From Streptomyces tailanensis (GTDB lineage Bacteria; Actinomycetota; Actinomycetes; Streptomycetales; Streptomycetaceae), in NCBI RefSeq assembly GCF_008386495.1, contig NZ_VTHJ01000049.1, forward strand, positions 1-49,964: DNA of 49,964 nucleotides, written 5' to 3'. Positions 1 through 8,596 of the stretch are shown piece after piece. Each line of letters begins with the position of its first letter. The stretch's first letter is position 1. The notes beneath the pieces are model-generated. The model did no database searches. It was not told where the DNA came from and worked only from the letters and a program-made list of their open reading frames with translations. A program made the translations under genes and the position numbers.

Positions 1-78
1 TGTCGCCGCCCCGGGGTCGAGTACGCCGGGGACCAGTACGCCCAAGACCGTTCGGGGCGTGCGGCTGAGCAGGCTCAC
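1..78 (-). CDS. Partial transporter N-terminus, probably MFS (runs off window)
   Basis: Only the first 26 codons are in the window. A GTG at 78-76 overlaps the TGA of the GNAT gene (GTGA), so it is translationally coupled to it. The visible peptide begins MSLLSRTPRTVLGVLV, a short basic stretch followed by the start of a hydrophobic helix, as in the first TM of MFS exporters. TetR, GNAT and MFS genes in a coupled row would make a typical small resistance or efflux cassette. The family is inferred from a very short piece and the context. Confidence 0.4.
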   Translation of the reverse strand, partial: MSLLSRTPRTVLGVLVPGVLDPGAAT

Positions 79-554
79 TTTCGCTCAGTCCACAGGAACG
101 GTTTGGCGTAGCAGCGGCTGAGTGTCTTGTGCTGGTATGGCGGGTAGTTGGGGATCGGGGTGTAGCCGGCGCGGGTGTACAGCGCGATGGCCTCGGGCTG
201 GTGGACTGCCGTTTCCAGGCGTATTTCGGTGTGGCCGAGGGTGGTGGCGGTGCGCTCCGCGTCGGCCAGCAGGCGGGCGGCGATGCCTCGCCCTCGAGCC
301 TGGGGGATGACATACATGCGCTTGAGTTCGGCCGCCGTGTCCGGCGCCGGGAAGGGCTGGAGGGCGCAGCAGCCGACTGGTCGGTTGTCCACCTCGGCGA
401 GCAGGAAGCGGATCTCGGGGTGGATGTGGGCGCCGCCGGTGCAGGGCTCGTCGGGGTAGCGGGCGGCGAGGTCGGCGTCGAGGTCCCGGACGAGCCGTAG
501 GATCCGCGGGTCGTCGGACGCGACGGCGGTGATCGCCGGGGCGGAGGTGGTCAC
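75..554 (-). CDS. GNAT family N-acetyltransferase
   Basis: A 159-aa single-domain GNAT that would transfer an acetyl group from acetyl-CoA to an unknown amine. The acetyl-CoA loop is clear as RGRGIAARLL (about residues 84-93), preceded by the beta strand LKRMYVIP and followed by a C-terminal IALYTRAGYTPI motif. I chose the GTG at 554 because an AGGGAA ribosome site lies just upstream and the codon overlaps the TGA of the TetR pseudogene. Reading can extend upstream in frame, but that stretch is TetR remnant. It is coupled downstream to the partial transporter. The substrate cannot be read from sequence. Confidence 0.88.
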   Translation of the reverse strand: MTTSAPAITAVASDDPRILRLVRDLDADLAARYPDEPCTGGAHIHPEIRFLLAEVDNRPVGCCALQPFPAPDTAAELKRMYVIPQARGRGIAARLLADAERTATTLGHTEIRLETAVHQPEAIALYTRAGYTPIPNYPPYQHKTLSRCYAKPFLWTERK

Positions 555-1143
555 TGGCTGTGGTTCCCTTCGAGGATCAGGGCGAGTTGGGTCCGCAGAA
601 CCCGTTGCTGCGGGTCGGATGGGTAGGCGTCCGGATCGGTCACGGCATTGAGGGCGAGACCGTCCAGGCAGGCGACCAGGCTGCGCACCCGGTCGTCGAG
701 GGCCTCCGGTTCCGAACCGTCCGGCTGCGCGCACCAGGACGGTCAGGCGCCGGATCCAGGAGGCATGGCTGATCATGTGCTCGGCGAGCAGGACGGGGTC
801 GTGGCAGGCGGTGAGCAGGAACTGGGACCGGATGCCGCTTCCAGACGGCGTTCACTGTCCAGGGCAGTGCCTGCTCCGCGACGACACAGAGGGTGTCGCG
901 GCCACCAGCGACGGCGGGAGGTGTGTCGATACGAGCCCGCCATCCGGCGGTGTATCTCGGCACGGGCGTAAGCCGGCAGCGTCTTCTTGCCGGAAAAGAA
1001 GTGGCTGACATGCCCGTGGTGCAGCCCGCGGCGCCTGCGACCGCACCCAGCGCAAGACCCTTGAGACCGCTTTCCGAGACGACGTGACAGACGGCCTGCG
1101 AGATCGCCTTCCGCCGTTCTTCGTGGTCTGCCTGTTTCGGCAT
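551..1143 (-). pseudogene. TetR-family regulator broken by five single-base indels
   Basis: The start MPKQADHEERRKAIS at 1143 and helix-turn-helix residues are those of TetR regulators, and the last stretch ends ALILEGNHSQ with a TGA overlapping the GNAT start. Between them the frame must change five times. Near 1009 a base is missing, and near 945 one is extra. Near 860 and again near 840 a base is missing, and near 730 one is extra. Every site is in a short G or C run. Stitched together, the product is a normal-length (about 197 aa) TetR with continuous similarity, which implies recent decay or a local sequencing problem. A palindrome upstream (1169-1186) would be its operator. Confidence 0.8.
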
Positions 1144-1168
1144 CCGAACCCTTCGCATAACACCTGTT

Positions 1169-1186
1169 GCGTAACATTCGTTACGC
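1169..1186. promoter_or_regulatory. Palindromic operator upstream of the TetR pseudogene
   Basis: A perfect inverted repeat, GCGTAAC-ATTC-GTTACGC, lies 26 bp upstream of the TetR start codon. This size and placement are typical of a TetR autoregulatory operator. With its regulator frameshifted, the downstream GNAT/transporter genes may be derepressed. The role is inferred from position and symmetry. Confidence 0.6.
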
Positions 1187-1290
1187 TATCACGGCGTTGT
1201 GGCCGCCGGGAATGAGCGCCGGCCCGCTGGATCAGTGCACGGCGGCCGCCCACGCAGCGACCTGGCCGCCGACAGCGGGGCCAGAATCTG

Positions 1291-2289
1291 TCAGGCATGA
1301 CTGTCTTCCCGAAGGCCGGCGGGTGTCCTGGCCTCGGTCGTCTTGGTGTATTGCGGCCCGGTGCGGCGGTGGGTGCGTTCGATGGCCTGGCCCCAATAGG
1401 TTCCGCCGACCATGAGCAGCGCGCCCACGGCGGCCAGGGCAGTGAACCGTTCGCCGCCGAGCCCGATCCCGACAGCGACCGCCCAGATCGGCTCGGTGCC
1501 CAGCAGGAGGCTGGCCCGGCTGGCAGACGTCCGCTGCACGGCCCACGTCTGGGACAGGAAGGCGAACAAGCCGCAGAACAGCGCGAGGTAGACGAGCTGA
1601 GCCCACGTCAGGCCACTGCTGTCGGCCAGAACGCCGAGGTCGCCGGTGACCGGGGGCAGGAAGAGCACGCAGCCGACCACGGTTTGGACGGCTGTCAGGT
1701 GAAGGGGGCGCAGGGTGCGGCCCACGGAGAGCCGCCCGACGAGAGCGACGTGCCCGGCACGCACCGCCGCGGCGGCGAGCATCATCAGGTCACCGCTGCG
1801 GACGGCGTGCAGCTCGGTGCCGGACAGGAGAAGACCGACGGCCACTACGCAGACGCCGGCGGCGGCGAAGAACGTCACGGGCAGCCTGCCGCGTCCACCG
1901 GCACGGTCGAGCATCGGCGTCAGCACGATCGTCAAGCTGATGATCAGGCCCGCGTTGGCGGCACTGGTGTGCGCCACCCCGTACGTCTCCAGCACCAGCA
2001 CCGCCGCCTGGCTGACGCCCAGCAGCGCCCCGACGCGGACCTCGCCACGGGTCCAGCGGCGGGTCGCCCGGCGGGAGACGACCAGGGCGAGACAGAAAAC
2101 AGCGGCGATCGCATAGCGGGCGAACAGCACCACCAGGACGGGCAGGGCAGCCGTGGCCGTCTTCGCCGTCAGGTAGCTGGAACCCCAGACGATCGCAACC
2201 AGAAGAAGTACCGCATCGGTACGGCGGGCATCAAGCATGCGCCCACGCTGGACCATCTGGATGCTGAAGCCTAGGGCCAACTTCTGCAC
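1291..2289 (-). CDS. EamA/DMT family transporter
   Basis: A 332-aa polytopic membrane protein of the drug/metabolite transporter superfamily with two EamA repeats. The first repeat opens LLLVAIVWGSSYLTAK, the diagnostic N-terminal helix, and the second ends in a glycine-rich helix (ALLMVGGTYWGQ). About ten TM helices are expected. It probably exports a small metabolite or amino acid. The GTG at 2289 leaves only 29 bp to the divergent LysR start; internal ATGs at 2256 and 2238 are plausible alternatives since no strong ribosome site marks any of them. The tight divergent pairing suggests the LysR protein controls it. Confidence 0.85.
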   Translation of the reverse strand: MQKLALGFSIQMVQRGRMLDARRTDAVLLLVAIVWGSSYLTAKTATAALPVLVVLFARYAIAAVFCLALVVSRRATRRWTRGEVRVGALLGVSQAAVLVLETYGVAHTSAANAGLIISLTIVLTPMLDRAGGRGRLPVTFFAAAGVCVVAVGLLLSGTELHAVRSGDLMMLAAAAVRAGHVALVGRLSVGRTLRPLHLTAVQTVVGCVLFLPPVTGDLGVLADSSGLTWAQLVYLALFCGLFAFLSQTWAVQRTSASRASLLLGTEPIWAVAVGIGLGGERFTALAAVGALLMVGGTYWGQAIERTHRRTGPQYTKTTEARTPAGLREDSHA

Positions 2290-2318
2290 CTATGTTTTAG
2301 CTTCCCTACACTGTTCAC
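2290..2318. promoter_or_regulatory. Divergent EamA/LysR intergenic promoter
   Basis: On the plus strand TACACT (2307-2312) sits six bases before the LysR ATG at 2319, the spacing expected for a leaderless transcript. On the minus strand TAAAAC lies four bases before the EamA GTG. AT content is locally high for this genome. The LysR protein would bind here. Confidence 0.45.
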
Positions 2319-3239
2319 ATGGATGCACGACAGTTGCGGATCCTGCGTGAACTGGGAGAGCTCGGCAGCGTCAGCGCGGTCGCCCAGGCCCTGCTGGTGA
2401 CACCGTCCGCGATCTCCCAGCAGCTGCGGCTGCTGCAACGCTCGATCCCCGTCCCGCTCACCGAACGCTCCGGGCGACGGGTGGTCCTCACCGCCGCCGG
2501 CCAGGCGCTGGCCGACGCAGCGATCGAAGTGGAAACCGCACTGGCTCGGGCACGGCACACGATCACCGATTTTCTCGAACAGCCGGACGGAGATGTGTCG
2601 GTGGCCGCGTTCCACAGCGCGGGCGCGACGTTCTTCCCCTTCCTGCTACACCACCTGGCCGGGCCGGGCAGTCCCCGACTGCTGCTTGCCGACGAGGACG
2701 TAGCCCAGGACCGTTTCCCCAGGCTCACCCGGGACTACGATCTGGTCCTCGCCCACCGCCTCGACCACGCCCCGTCATGGCCGCGCACCGTGACCGTCAC
2801 CCCCCTACTTCATGAACCCCTCGATGTGGCCCTCCCGGTCGGCCACCCGCTGGCCGACAAGACACGGCTCTCCCCGCAGGACGTCGCAGATCAACCCTGG
2901 ATCACCGTTCACGACGGATTCCCGCTGCTGGCCACCATCGAGGCCATAGGTACTGCAGCGAACCGCCGACTCGACGTCGTCCATCGCATCAACGAGTTCT
3001 CCGTCGCCGCCGAGGCCGTCGCAGCCGGCGCAGGCCTGGCCCTCATGCCCCGCTGGACGACGCGCCGCCATCCCTCGATCGTCCTCAGACCACTCATCGG
3101 CGTACACGCCCAACGCCACATCGACGCGCTCCACCGCCCCGAACGCACTGCCCGCAAGGCCGTCCGGACGGTCATCGCCGAACTGCGCCGCGCCGCCGCA
3201 CACATCCAGAACCGGGACACCGACATCCCTCGCCGCTGA
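2319..3239 (+). CDS. LysR-family transcriptional regulator
   Basis: A 306-aa LTTR. The N-terminal winged helix-turn-helix is intact (LRILRELGELGSVSAVAQAL then TPSAISQQLRLLQ, about residues 6-38), followed by GRRVVLTAAGQ. Residues 90-295 form the effector-binding fold, with PVGHPLA and EAVAAGAGLALMP motifs typical of the family. It is divergent from the EamA exporter and probably regulates it in response to the exported compound. No ribosome site precedes the ATG and the -10 hexamer is six bases away, so translation is probably leaderless. Confidence 0.9.
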   Translation: MDARQLRILRELGELGSVSAVAQALLVTPSAISQQLRLLQRSIPVPLTERSGRRVVLTAAGQALADAAIEVETALARARHTITDFLEQPDGDVSVAAFHSAGATFFPFLLHHLAGPGSPRLLLADEDVAQDRFPRLTRDYDLVLAHRLDHAPSWPRTVTVTPLLHEPLDVALPVGHPLADKTRLSPQDVADQPWITVHDGFPLLATIEAIGTAANRRLDVVHRINEFSVAAEAVAAGAGLALMPRWTTRRHPSIVLRPLIGVHAQRHIDALHRPERTARKAVRTVIAELRRAAAHIQNRDTDIPRR

Positions 3240-3906
3240 CCGGGCTCAACCAGGGCTCCCCGAGTGCTTCCAGGCCGCCAAGAGGCAGGTCGGGCTGGAC
3301 CACTACCAGGTCAGGCACTGGACCTCCTCGGCAGCCTCGCCCCCGGCTCGTCGTCCCAAGAACCGGGCCAGTCCGCCCTTCACCCCCTCAAAGGCCTCCG
3401 ACACCAGCAATCCGACGAACGCTGTGGCACCTGACGCAGCGAGCGCCGCCAACTCGGCTTCCACGCATCCCCCTTCGCATCCCTGGCCCCTGAGAGCCCT
3501 CAGGCACCAACCGTAGAGAGATCCTGGTCAGCCGGACACCTCGGCTCGCTGCATACTCCCGCGCTTACCTCCCCACCCGGCGCATCACCCCCCATCGCCA
3601 GAAAAAAGAGAGCAGGACCGGACAGCCCGGCCAGGGGCCGAACCAGGCATGCCAGGCCCCCCGCACAGACGTCGACCCTCCCTCACCCACCTGAGACGTC
3701 ACCAGCTATCAGATATTTCCGGCCCGACCAAGTCGCCCTTTGTCTGGATTCTCATCCTGCCGCCGCCTTGGCCACGACAGGAGTACAGCGATGCCGCAGC
3801 CCAGTCGCATATCCGAGAGTGCCCTCTTGAGTCTCCCGAAGGCCGCCGAGTATCTGGCTGAGCGGATGAGGGTCGGGCAGGTCCGTCGAAGGGGACCTCG
3901 GTGTGC
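3240..3906. other. Gene-poor stretch before the CIS locus
   Basis: No convincing intact gene is present. It holds the IS701-like fragment at 3262-3324 and, at 3791, a short ATG-initiated frame (64 aa) with a good AGGAG site whose first residues (ALLSLPKAAEYLAE) recall the start of a helix-turn-helix excisionase; the frame then runs antisense into the LuxR gene. The rest has no strong coding or structural signal. Confidence 0.5.
3262..3324 (+). pseudogene. IS701-family transposase C-terminal fragment
   Basis: Translation gives ECFQAAKRQVGLDHYQVRHW, the conserved block around the last acidic catalytic residue of IS701-type DDE transposases (ECFQxAKxxxGLDHYQVR). No other part of the transposase survives on either side. 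It marks an old insertion at the edge of the CIS locus. Confidence 0.7.
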
Positions 3907-6789
3907 TCATCGGACCCCTTCGCCGGTGTTCGCGAGGGCGGCGGGGAGTTGGGCTCGGCGGCGGATGCCGAGTTTGCGGTAGGTGCTGGTCAGATGGGTC
4001 TCGACGGTGCGGCGGGCGAGGTGGAGCTGTTCGGCTATCTCGGTGTTCGTGCGGCTCTGGGCGGCGAGTTCGGCGATGCGGCGTTCGCCGGCGGTGAGTG
4101 CGGAGGGGCCGGTGAGGGCCGTGGTGGTGCGGCGGGCGCCGCCGTCGCGCAGGGCGGTCTCCGCGATGGCGCGGATTCGTGAAGCGCCCAGCCGTTCGGC
4201 GCGTTCCGCCGCCTCCCGCAGGGCCTCACGGGCCCGCGCCCGCTCGCCGGCCGCGGCGAGGCCGCGTCCCTGGGCGACGAGAGCCGGGATCAACTCCGTG
4301 TCGACGGAACCCCCGCCCGCCTCCGACACCGAGGAACCGTCCGGTACTCCGCCCGCCCCTGCCCTCACCGAAGTTTCGCCCGCCGTGCCGACCACCCCCT
4401 GTCGCAGGACCCGTACCGCCCGGTCCGCCAGGTCGAGGCCGCGGCGGCCGGCCGTGGCGGTGGCGAGGGTGCTGAGGGCTCGGCCGAGGACGCGGGGGGT
4501 GTTCCAGACGGTGGCCAGGCTGAGTTCCTTTTCGGCGAGGGCGAGGGCCTCGTGGGGGCGGCCAAGGGCGAGGTGGCACTCGGCGGAGGCGGTTCGCCAC
4601 GGGGTGACGACGGGGCTCACCACGTCTCGGGCCGACTGGCGGCGGCCGCACTCCAGGAAGTCGTCGAGGGCGGCCGCCGGGTCGCCGGTGGCGGCGCGCA
4701 GGACGCCTCGGGCGTAGAGGAAGCGGTTCAACTCCCAGGTTCCCTGGGCGCGTTGGACATCGAAGCCGTCCGCCAGGCGGGCGGCCTCCTCGGTGCGGCC
4801 GGTCTCGACCAGCGCGACGACGGCCTGGGCCAGGGCGTTGACCGACTCCGGCCGGTCCCCGTCGGGCCGTCGGACCGCGGGGTCGGCGAGCACGTCCTCG
4901 TAGGCGCCGCGGGCGGCGGCGATGTCGATCCGTGTGTTCACCAGCGCGAGGTGCATGGGGTGCAGCAGGGAGGCGCGCTGGCCGGCCAGGCCGCGCCGGA
5001 CGAGCCGTTCGGCCTCGTCGAGCTGGTCGGCCCACTGGGCGACCGCGGCGGCGGTGCCCAGCAGGAAGGCCTCCGCGAGCGGGTCGGCCGGCTGGGCGAG
5101 CAGGACGCGGATGCGGCTCATCGCCGACGCGGCCGAGGTGAGGCCCGCGGTCGACTCGTAGCGCACCAGCAGTGCCTGGCCGGCCGTGCCGACGAGGTGC
5201 GGTGACCGTTCGGCGGTCTCGCGGAGCCAGCGGTACACCTCCTGCCGTACGTCCTGGTCGTGGTCGGACAGCAGCGCGGAGGCGGTCTGTACGGTGCGGA
5301 CCAGGTCCGGGTGGCCGGTGAGGTGCTCGTCGCGCAGGCCGCGCAGGACGTCGACGGCGGCGCGGGCCTCGCCCCGCCGGGCCAGGGCCGTGCCGAGCGC
5401 CACCGCCGCGTGCACGCGTTCCCGGGGCGGTCCGGGCAGCCGCATCGCCTCGGCGAGGCGGGGGATTCCGGCGGTCGAGCGCACGGTGGCGTACTCCAGG
5501 GAGCCCAGTTCGGTGAGGACCACGGTCCGGCGGGCGGTCGGCATCGGTTCGTCGAGGGCGCGGCGCAGGTGGGCGAGGGCGTCGTCGCTGCGGTCGTCCC
5601 GTACGGCCGATTCGGCGGCGTCGAGCAGGACGCCGGTCGCCCATGGCTCGCCGACCGGGCCGGAGCGCAGCAGTTGCCCGGCCACCGCATCGGCGCGGTC
5701 GCCGCGCCGCAGCATCGCCTCGGCGGCCCTGCGGTGCGCGCCCTGCCGCCGGTCGCTCGCCCAGCCGCTCAACACGGCGTCCCGCAGCAGGGGATGGGCG
5801 TAGCGGAGCCGCCCTTCGGTGTCGGGGCGGAGCAGGCCCAGACGGGTCATCGCGGTGAGCCAGCCCGCCACGCGCGCGGGGTCGGCGTCTGCCGTACGGG
5901 CGAGCAGTTCCGCGTCGGCGGCCACCGGGTCGTCCTCGGCGTCCAGTGCGGCGAGCGCGCGGGCGACCTCCGTGGTGGCGGGCCCGGCGCTGTCCAGCCA
6001 CCAGGAGACCGCGGCGGAGTAGCCGCCGGGGTAGAGCGCGGCGCAGGTGTCCGGAAGGGAGGTGGGCTGGAGGGCGTCCGGGCCGGCGCCGTCCAGGTCG
6101 TCCAGCAGGGCGCGCAGCAGCAGGGGATGGCCGGCGCCCGCCCGTAAGCACGCGTCCACGAACTCCGGCGGGGCGGCGCCGCCCCGGGCCGAACGGACCA
6201 GCTCGGCCGCGGAGTCCGGGCTCAGCGGGGCCAGGGTGCGGGTGTGGACGAGGGCGGGCGACAGGGTGTGCGCGAGGCCGTCCGCCGGGGGGTCGATGTC
6301 GTACTGGCTGCGCTCGGTCACCACCAGGAGCACCGGCAGGCGGTCGATCCGGCGGACGGCCTCGACGAGCCAGCGGCGCGAGTCGTCGTCGGCGAAGTGC
6401 ACGTCGTCCACGGCGAGCAGCAGCGGGGATTCGGCGGCGTAGGAGCTCAAGCGCCGCCACAGCCGCGCGGCCCTGCCCCGGTGCGGCGGAGTGCCCGGCG
6501 GGTCCGGCGTCTCACCGGCGGCCAGGTCGAACTCGGGTCCGTGGGCGAGGAGTTGGACCACGGTGTCGAAGGGCACGGAGGTGTGCTCGGGTGAGCAGCG
6601 GGCTCGCAGTACGCGCATACCGTGGGCCGCCGCGCGGTCGGCGGCGGCCTCCAGGAGCGCGGTGCGGCCGGTGCCGGTGGCGCCCCTGAGCAGCACGAGG
6701 CGGCCGGAGCCGGTCCGGGCGCGGGCGGCCTCGGCGGCCAGCAGCTCCAGAGGCTCCCAGCGTTCGAGAAGCGGTTCCGGTGCGCACAT
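3907..6789 (-). CDS. LAL-type LuxR regulator with ATPase domain, TTA-containing
   Basis: A 960-aa large ATP-binding LuxR regulator. Walker A is GATGTGRT (residues 36-43) and Walker B LLLAVDD (about 123-129). A long TPR-like helical middle follows, and a C-terminal LuxR helix-turn-helix begins LTAGERRIAELAAQ and includes TNTEIAEQL and RRTVETHLTSTYRKLG. The ATG at 6789 has an excellent AGGAGG site; the much longer frame upstream is unsupported. Codon 215 (bases 6147-6145) is TTA, a rare leucine codon read only by the bldA tRNA in Streptomyces, so the protein should be made during development. It lies next to and divergent from the CIS genes and is the obvious candidate for their pathway regulator. 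Confidence 0.9.
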   Translation of the reverse strand: MCAPEPLLERWEPLELLAAEAARARTGSGRLVLLRGATGTGRTALLEAAADRAAAHGMRVLRARCSPEHTSVPFDTVVQLLAHGPEFDLAAGETPDPPGTPPHRGRAARLWRRLSSYAAESPLLLAVDDVHFADDDSRRWLVEAVRRIDRLPVLLVVTERSQYDIDPPADGLAHTLSPALVHTRTLAPLSPDSAAELVRSARGGAAPPEFVDACLRAGAGHPLLLRALLDDLDGAGPDALQPTSLPDTCAALYPGGYSAAVSWWLDSAGPATTEVARALAALDAEDDPVAADAELLARTADADPARVAGWLTAMTRLGLLRPDTEGRLRYAHPLLRDAVLSGWASDRRQGAHRRAAEAMLRRGDRADAVAGQLLRSGPVGEPWATGVLLDAAESAVRDDRSDDALAHLRRALDEPMPTARRTVVLTELGSLEYATVRSTAGIPRLAEAMRLPGPPRERVHAAVALGTALARRGEARAAVDVLRGLRDEHLTGHPDLVRTVQTASALLSDHDQDVRQEVYRWLRETAERSPHLVGTAGQALLVRYESTAGLTSAASAMSRIRVLLAQPADPLAEAFLLGTAAAVAQWADQLDEAERLVRRGLAGQRASLLHPMHLALVNTRIDIAAARGAYEDVLADPAVRRPDGDRPESVNALAQAVVALVETGRTEEAARLADGFDVQRAQGTWELNRFLYARGVLRAATGDPAAALDDFLECGRRQSARDVVSPVVTPWRTASAECHLALGRPHEALALAEKELSLATVWNTPRVLGRALSTLATATAGRRGLDLADRAVRVLRQGVVGTAGETSVRAGAGGVPDGSSVSEAGGGSVDTELIPALVAQGRGLAAAGERARAREALREAAERAERLGASRIRAIAETALRDGGARRTTTALTGPSALTAGERRIAELAAQSRTNTEIAEQLHLARRTVETHLTSTYRKLGIRRRAQLPAALANTGEGVR

Positions 6790-6883
6790 CACGGCCTCCT
6801 GTCGTGGACGTGTCGTTTTCCGCTCCCGTAGACGGGGCATCGCCACTCGCGGTGCACCGGTCGTGGGCGTTTGGCGTGGAAGT

Positions 6884-6967
6884 GCCGTGGCCGATCTCGT
6901 GGCCGCGCTCGTGGCCGCGCTCGTGGCCGCGCTCGTCGCCGATCTCGTGGTAGGTCTCGTGGTCCTC
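6884..6967. repeat. 12-bp tandem repeats between the divergent LuxR genes
   Basis: The unit CTCGTGGCCGCG occurs three times exactly (6896-6907, 6908-6919, 6920-6931) and is followed by three degraded copies beginning CTCGT (6932, 6944, 6956). The array lies between two divergent regulator genes, about 100 bp from each start, so it could be an operator array. A minus-strand frame through it would encode repeated GHER residues, but that is probably incidental. Confidence 0.7.
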
Positions 6968-7065
6968 CACGATTGCCCGAGGCACACACTGCACAGAAGT
7001 GTGGATCGAGCCCATCGGCCACTCCCCTCACAGGAGCGGCGATTTCGCGCATACGGGAGAAACGG

Positions 7066-7776
7066 TTGCGCAGCACATTCCGGCCCTCGGACACCGGCAC
7101 GGCACGGTCCCCGGACACCGGCACTGCACGGTCCCCGGAGCCTCCGGAGTCCCAGCGCCGTATCCCGGTGGTGGTCCACACCCCCGACCCGCTCTCCCGG
7201 GCCGGGGTACTCAGCCAACTGCGCGGGCACCCGGTGATCGAAGTGGTCGAGGACGCCGAGGTCCGGCCGGGCACCGTGGCGGTGCTGGTCGGCGAGACGC
7301 CGGACGAGACCCTGCTGGCCACGCTGCGCAGAGTGGTGCGCAGCGAGGGCGCGAGGGCCGTGCTGGTGGTGAGCCTGATCCGGGAGACCGAACTGCTCGA
7401 CGTCATCGAGTGCGGGGTCGGGGCCATCGTGTGGCGCCAGGAGGCCACCGCGCACCGGCTGTCGCAGGCCGTGCTCGCGGCCTCCCGGGGGGACGGCGAC
7501 CTGCCCGCGGATCTGCTCGGCCGGCTGATCAACCAGGTGGGCACGTTGCAGCGGTCCGTGGCCGGCCGGCCCGGGGCTCCGCTGTCCGGCCTGGTGCCGC
7601 GTGAGATCGACGTCCTGCGGCTCGTCGCCAAGGGGATGGACACCGGTGAGATCGCGAGCAAGCTCTCCTACTCCGAACGCACCGTCAAGAACGTGATGCA
7701 CGGGCTCACCACCCGGCTGCACCTTCGCAACCGGGCGCACGCCGTGGCCTATGCCCTCCGTGAAGGCTACATCTGA
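7066..7776 (+). CDS. Atypical response regulator, LuxR/NarL-type HTH
   Basis: A 236-aa regulator. Residues 30-150 form a receiver-like fold (RRIPVVVHTPDPLSRAGV onward), but the strand that should carry the phosphorylated aspartate reads GTVAVLVGETPD with no acceptor Asp, so phosphorylation is unlikely. The C-terminal LuxR helix-turn-helix is complete (VPREIDVLRLVAKG, TGEIASKL, ERTVKNVMHGL). I chose the TTG at 7066 because GGGAG lies six bases upstream; the longer frame from 6871 reads through the tandem repeats as poly-Arg. It heads the CIS direction of transcription and faces away from the LAL regulator. A perfect 12-bp palindrome overlaps its stop (7773-7784). Confidence 0.82.
   Translation: MRSTFRPSDTGTARSPDTGTARSPEPPESQRRIPVVVHTPDPLSRAGVLSQLRGHPVIEVVEDAEVRPGTVAVLVGETPDETLLATLRRVVRSEGARAVLVVSLIRETELLDVIECGVGAIVWRQEATAHRLSQAVLAASRGDGDLPADLLGRLINQVGTLQRSVAGRPGAPLSGLVPREIDVLRLVAKGMDTGEIASKLSYSERTVKNVMHGLTTRLHLRNRAHAVAYALREGYI
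7089..7136 (+). repeat. 24-bp tandem duplication inside the response regulator gene
   Basis: Two adjacent 24-base copies (7089-7112 and 7113-7136) differ at one base and encode DTGTARSP twice in the N-terminal extension ahead of the receiver-like domain. The residues are disordered in character, so this is probably neutral length variation. Confidence 0.8.
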
Positions 7777-7909
7777 TCGATCAGGCAGACGTACGTGGCC
7801 GGTCGGGCAGCACACTCTGCCCCCTGGTCGTCCCCGATGTGCCTGCGGGGGCGGGCACCGCCGGGGGCACGATCGGCGGGCAGACACACGACGGAGCGGG
7901 AGCACGACG

Positions 7910-8596
7910 GTGATCCACGAGGTGGACGAGGTCCTCAAGGGACTGATCGGGGGTGGTGCCCTGGCCGGTTCCGGCATCGACGTCTCTTTCGAGGCCCCGA
8001 CCCGCGACTGGGCGGCCCGGCGCAACGCGCCCACCGTCAACACCTACTTGTACGACATCCGCGAGGACGTCTCCCGCCGCCAGCGCGGCCATCAGCCCGT
8101 CCGCGACGAGCGCGACATCGTCGTACGCCGCCGCCGGCCGCCCCGCTGGTTCCGGCTGTCGTACCTGGTCACCGCATGGACGAAAGCGCCCCAGGACGAA
8201 CACCGGCTGCTCTCCGCCGTGTTGGCCACCCTGCTGCCGCGCGAGCTGCTGCCCCCCGACGAACTTCCGGGCGCGCTGGGCGCGCTGGGGCTGTCCGTGC
8301 CCGTCTCGGTGGCGGGACCGCACTCGGAGTCCCGGTCTCTCGCCGAGATCTGGTCCGCGCTGGGCGGCGAGCTCAAGCCGTCCCTCGACCTCGTGGTCAC
8401 CGCGCCCTTCCCGGCCTTCCCCGAGTACGACGCCGGTCCCCCGGTCACCGAGGGCGCGGCCGTCCGTGTCCGCGGCACCGACGGCACGCTGGAGGGATCG
8501 GAGGAGCGCGCCCACCGGCCGCACCACCTCGCACGCGCCGGGGAACGCAAGCGGCACCTCGCCCCCGCGCCCGACGCCGGAGAGCGGCCGCGGTGA
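7910..8596 (+). CDS. DUF4255 protein, Afp16/Pvc16-like CIS tail terminator
   Basis: A 228-aa protein whose N-terminal half has the DUF4255 signature (VIHEVDEVLKGLI, then APTVNTYLYDIREDVSRR, then RWFRLSYLVTAWTK). In Afp and PVC systems this family caps the sheath and tube at the distal end. The last 40 residues are charged and variable. The GTG at 7910 is preceded by GGGAG at a fair distance; longer in-frame extensions have no conserved character. Its TGA overlaps the ATPase GTG, and the DUF4255-ATPase pair is a constant feature of CIS loci. Confidence 0.88.
   Translation: MIHEVDEVLKGLIGGGALAGSGIDVSFEAPTRDWAARRNAPTVNTYLYDIREDVSRRQRGHQPVRDERDIVVRRRRPPRWFRLSYLVTAWTKAPQDEHRLLSAVLATLLPRELLPPDELPGALGALGLSVPVSVAGPHSESRSLAEIWSALGGELKPSLDLVVTAPFPAFPEYDAGPPVTEGAAVRVRGTDGTLEGSEERAHRPHHLARAGERKRHLAPAPDAGERPR

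Noticed and set aside
3791..3982. 64-aa frame with AGGAG that begins like an excisionase
   Set aside because: Similarity is limited to about 14 residues, and the rest is antisense to the LuxR 3' end. Kept only as a note under the gene-poor stretch.
6512..7015. Minus-strand frame with repeated GHER residues
   Set aside because: The repeats are a by-product of the 12-bp DNA array, and the frame runs into the LAL gene in another phase without a good start signal.
3907..8043. A 1378-aa minus-strand frame as one protein
   Set aside because: The C-terminal 960 residues are the LAL regulator with its own AGGAGG and ATG at 6789. The upstream part is antisense to the plus-strand response regulator and has no family features.
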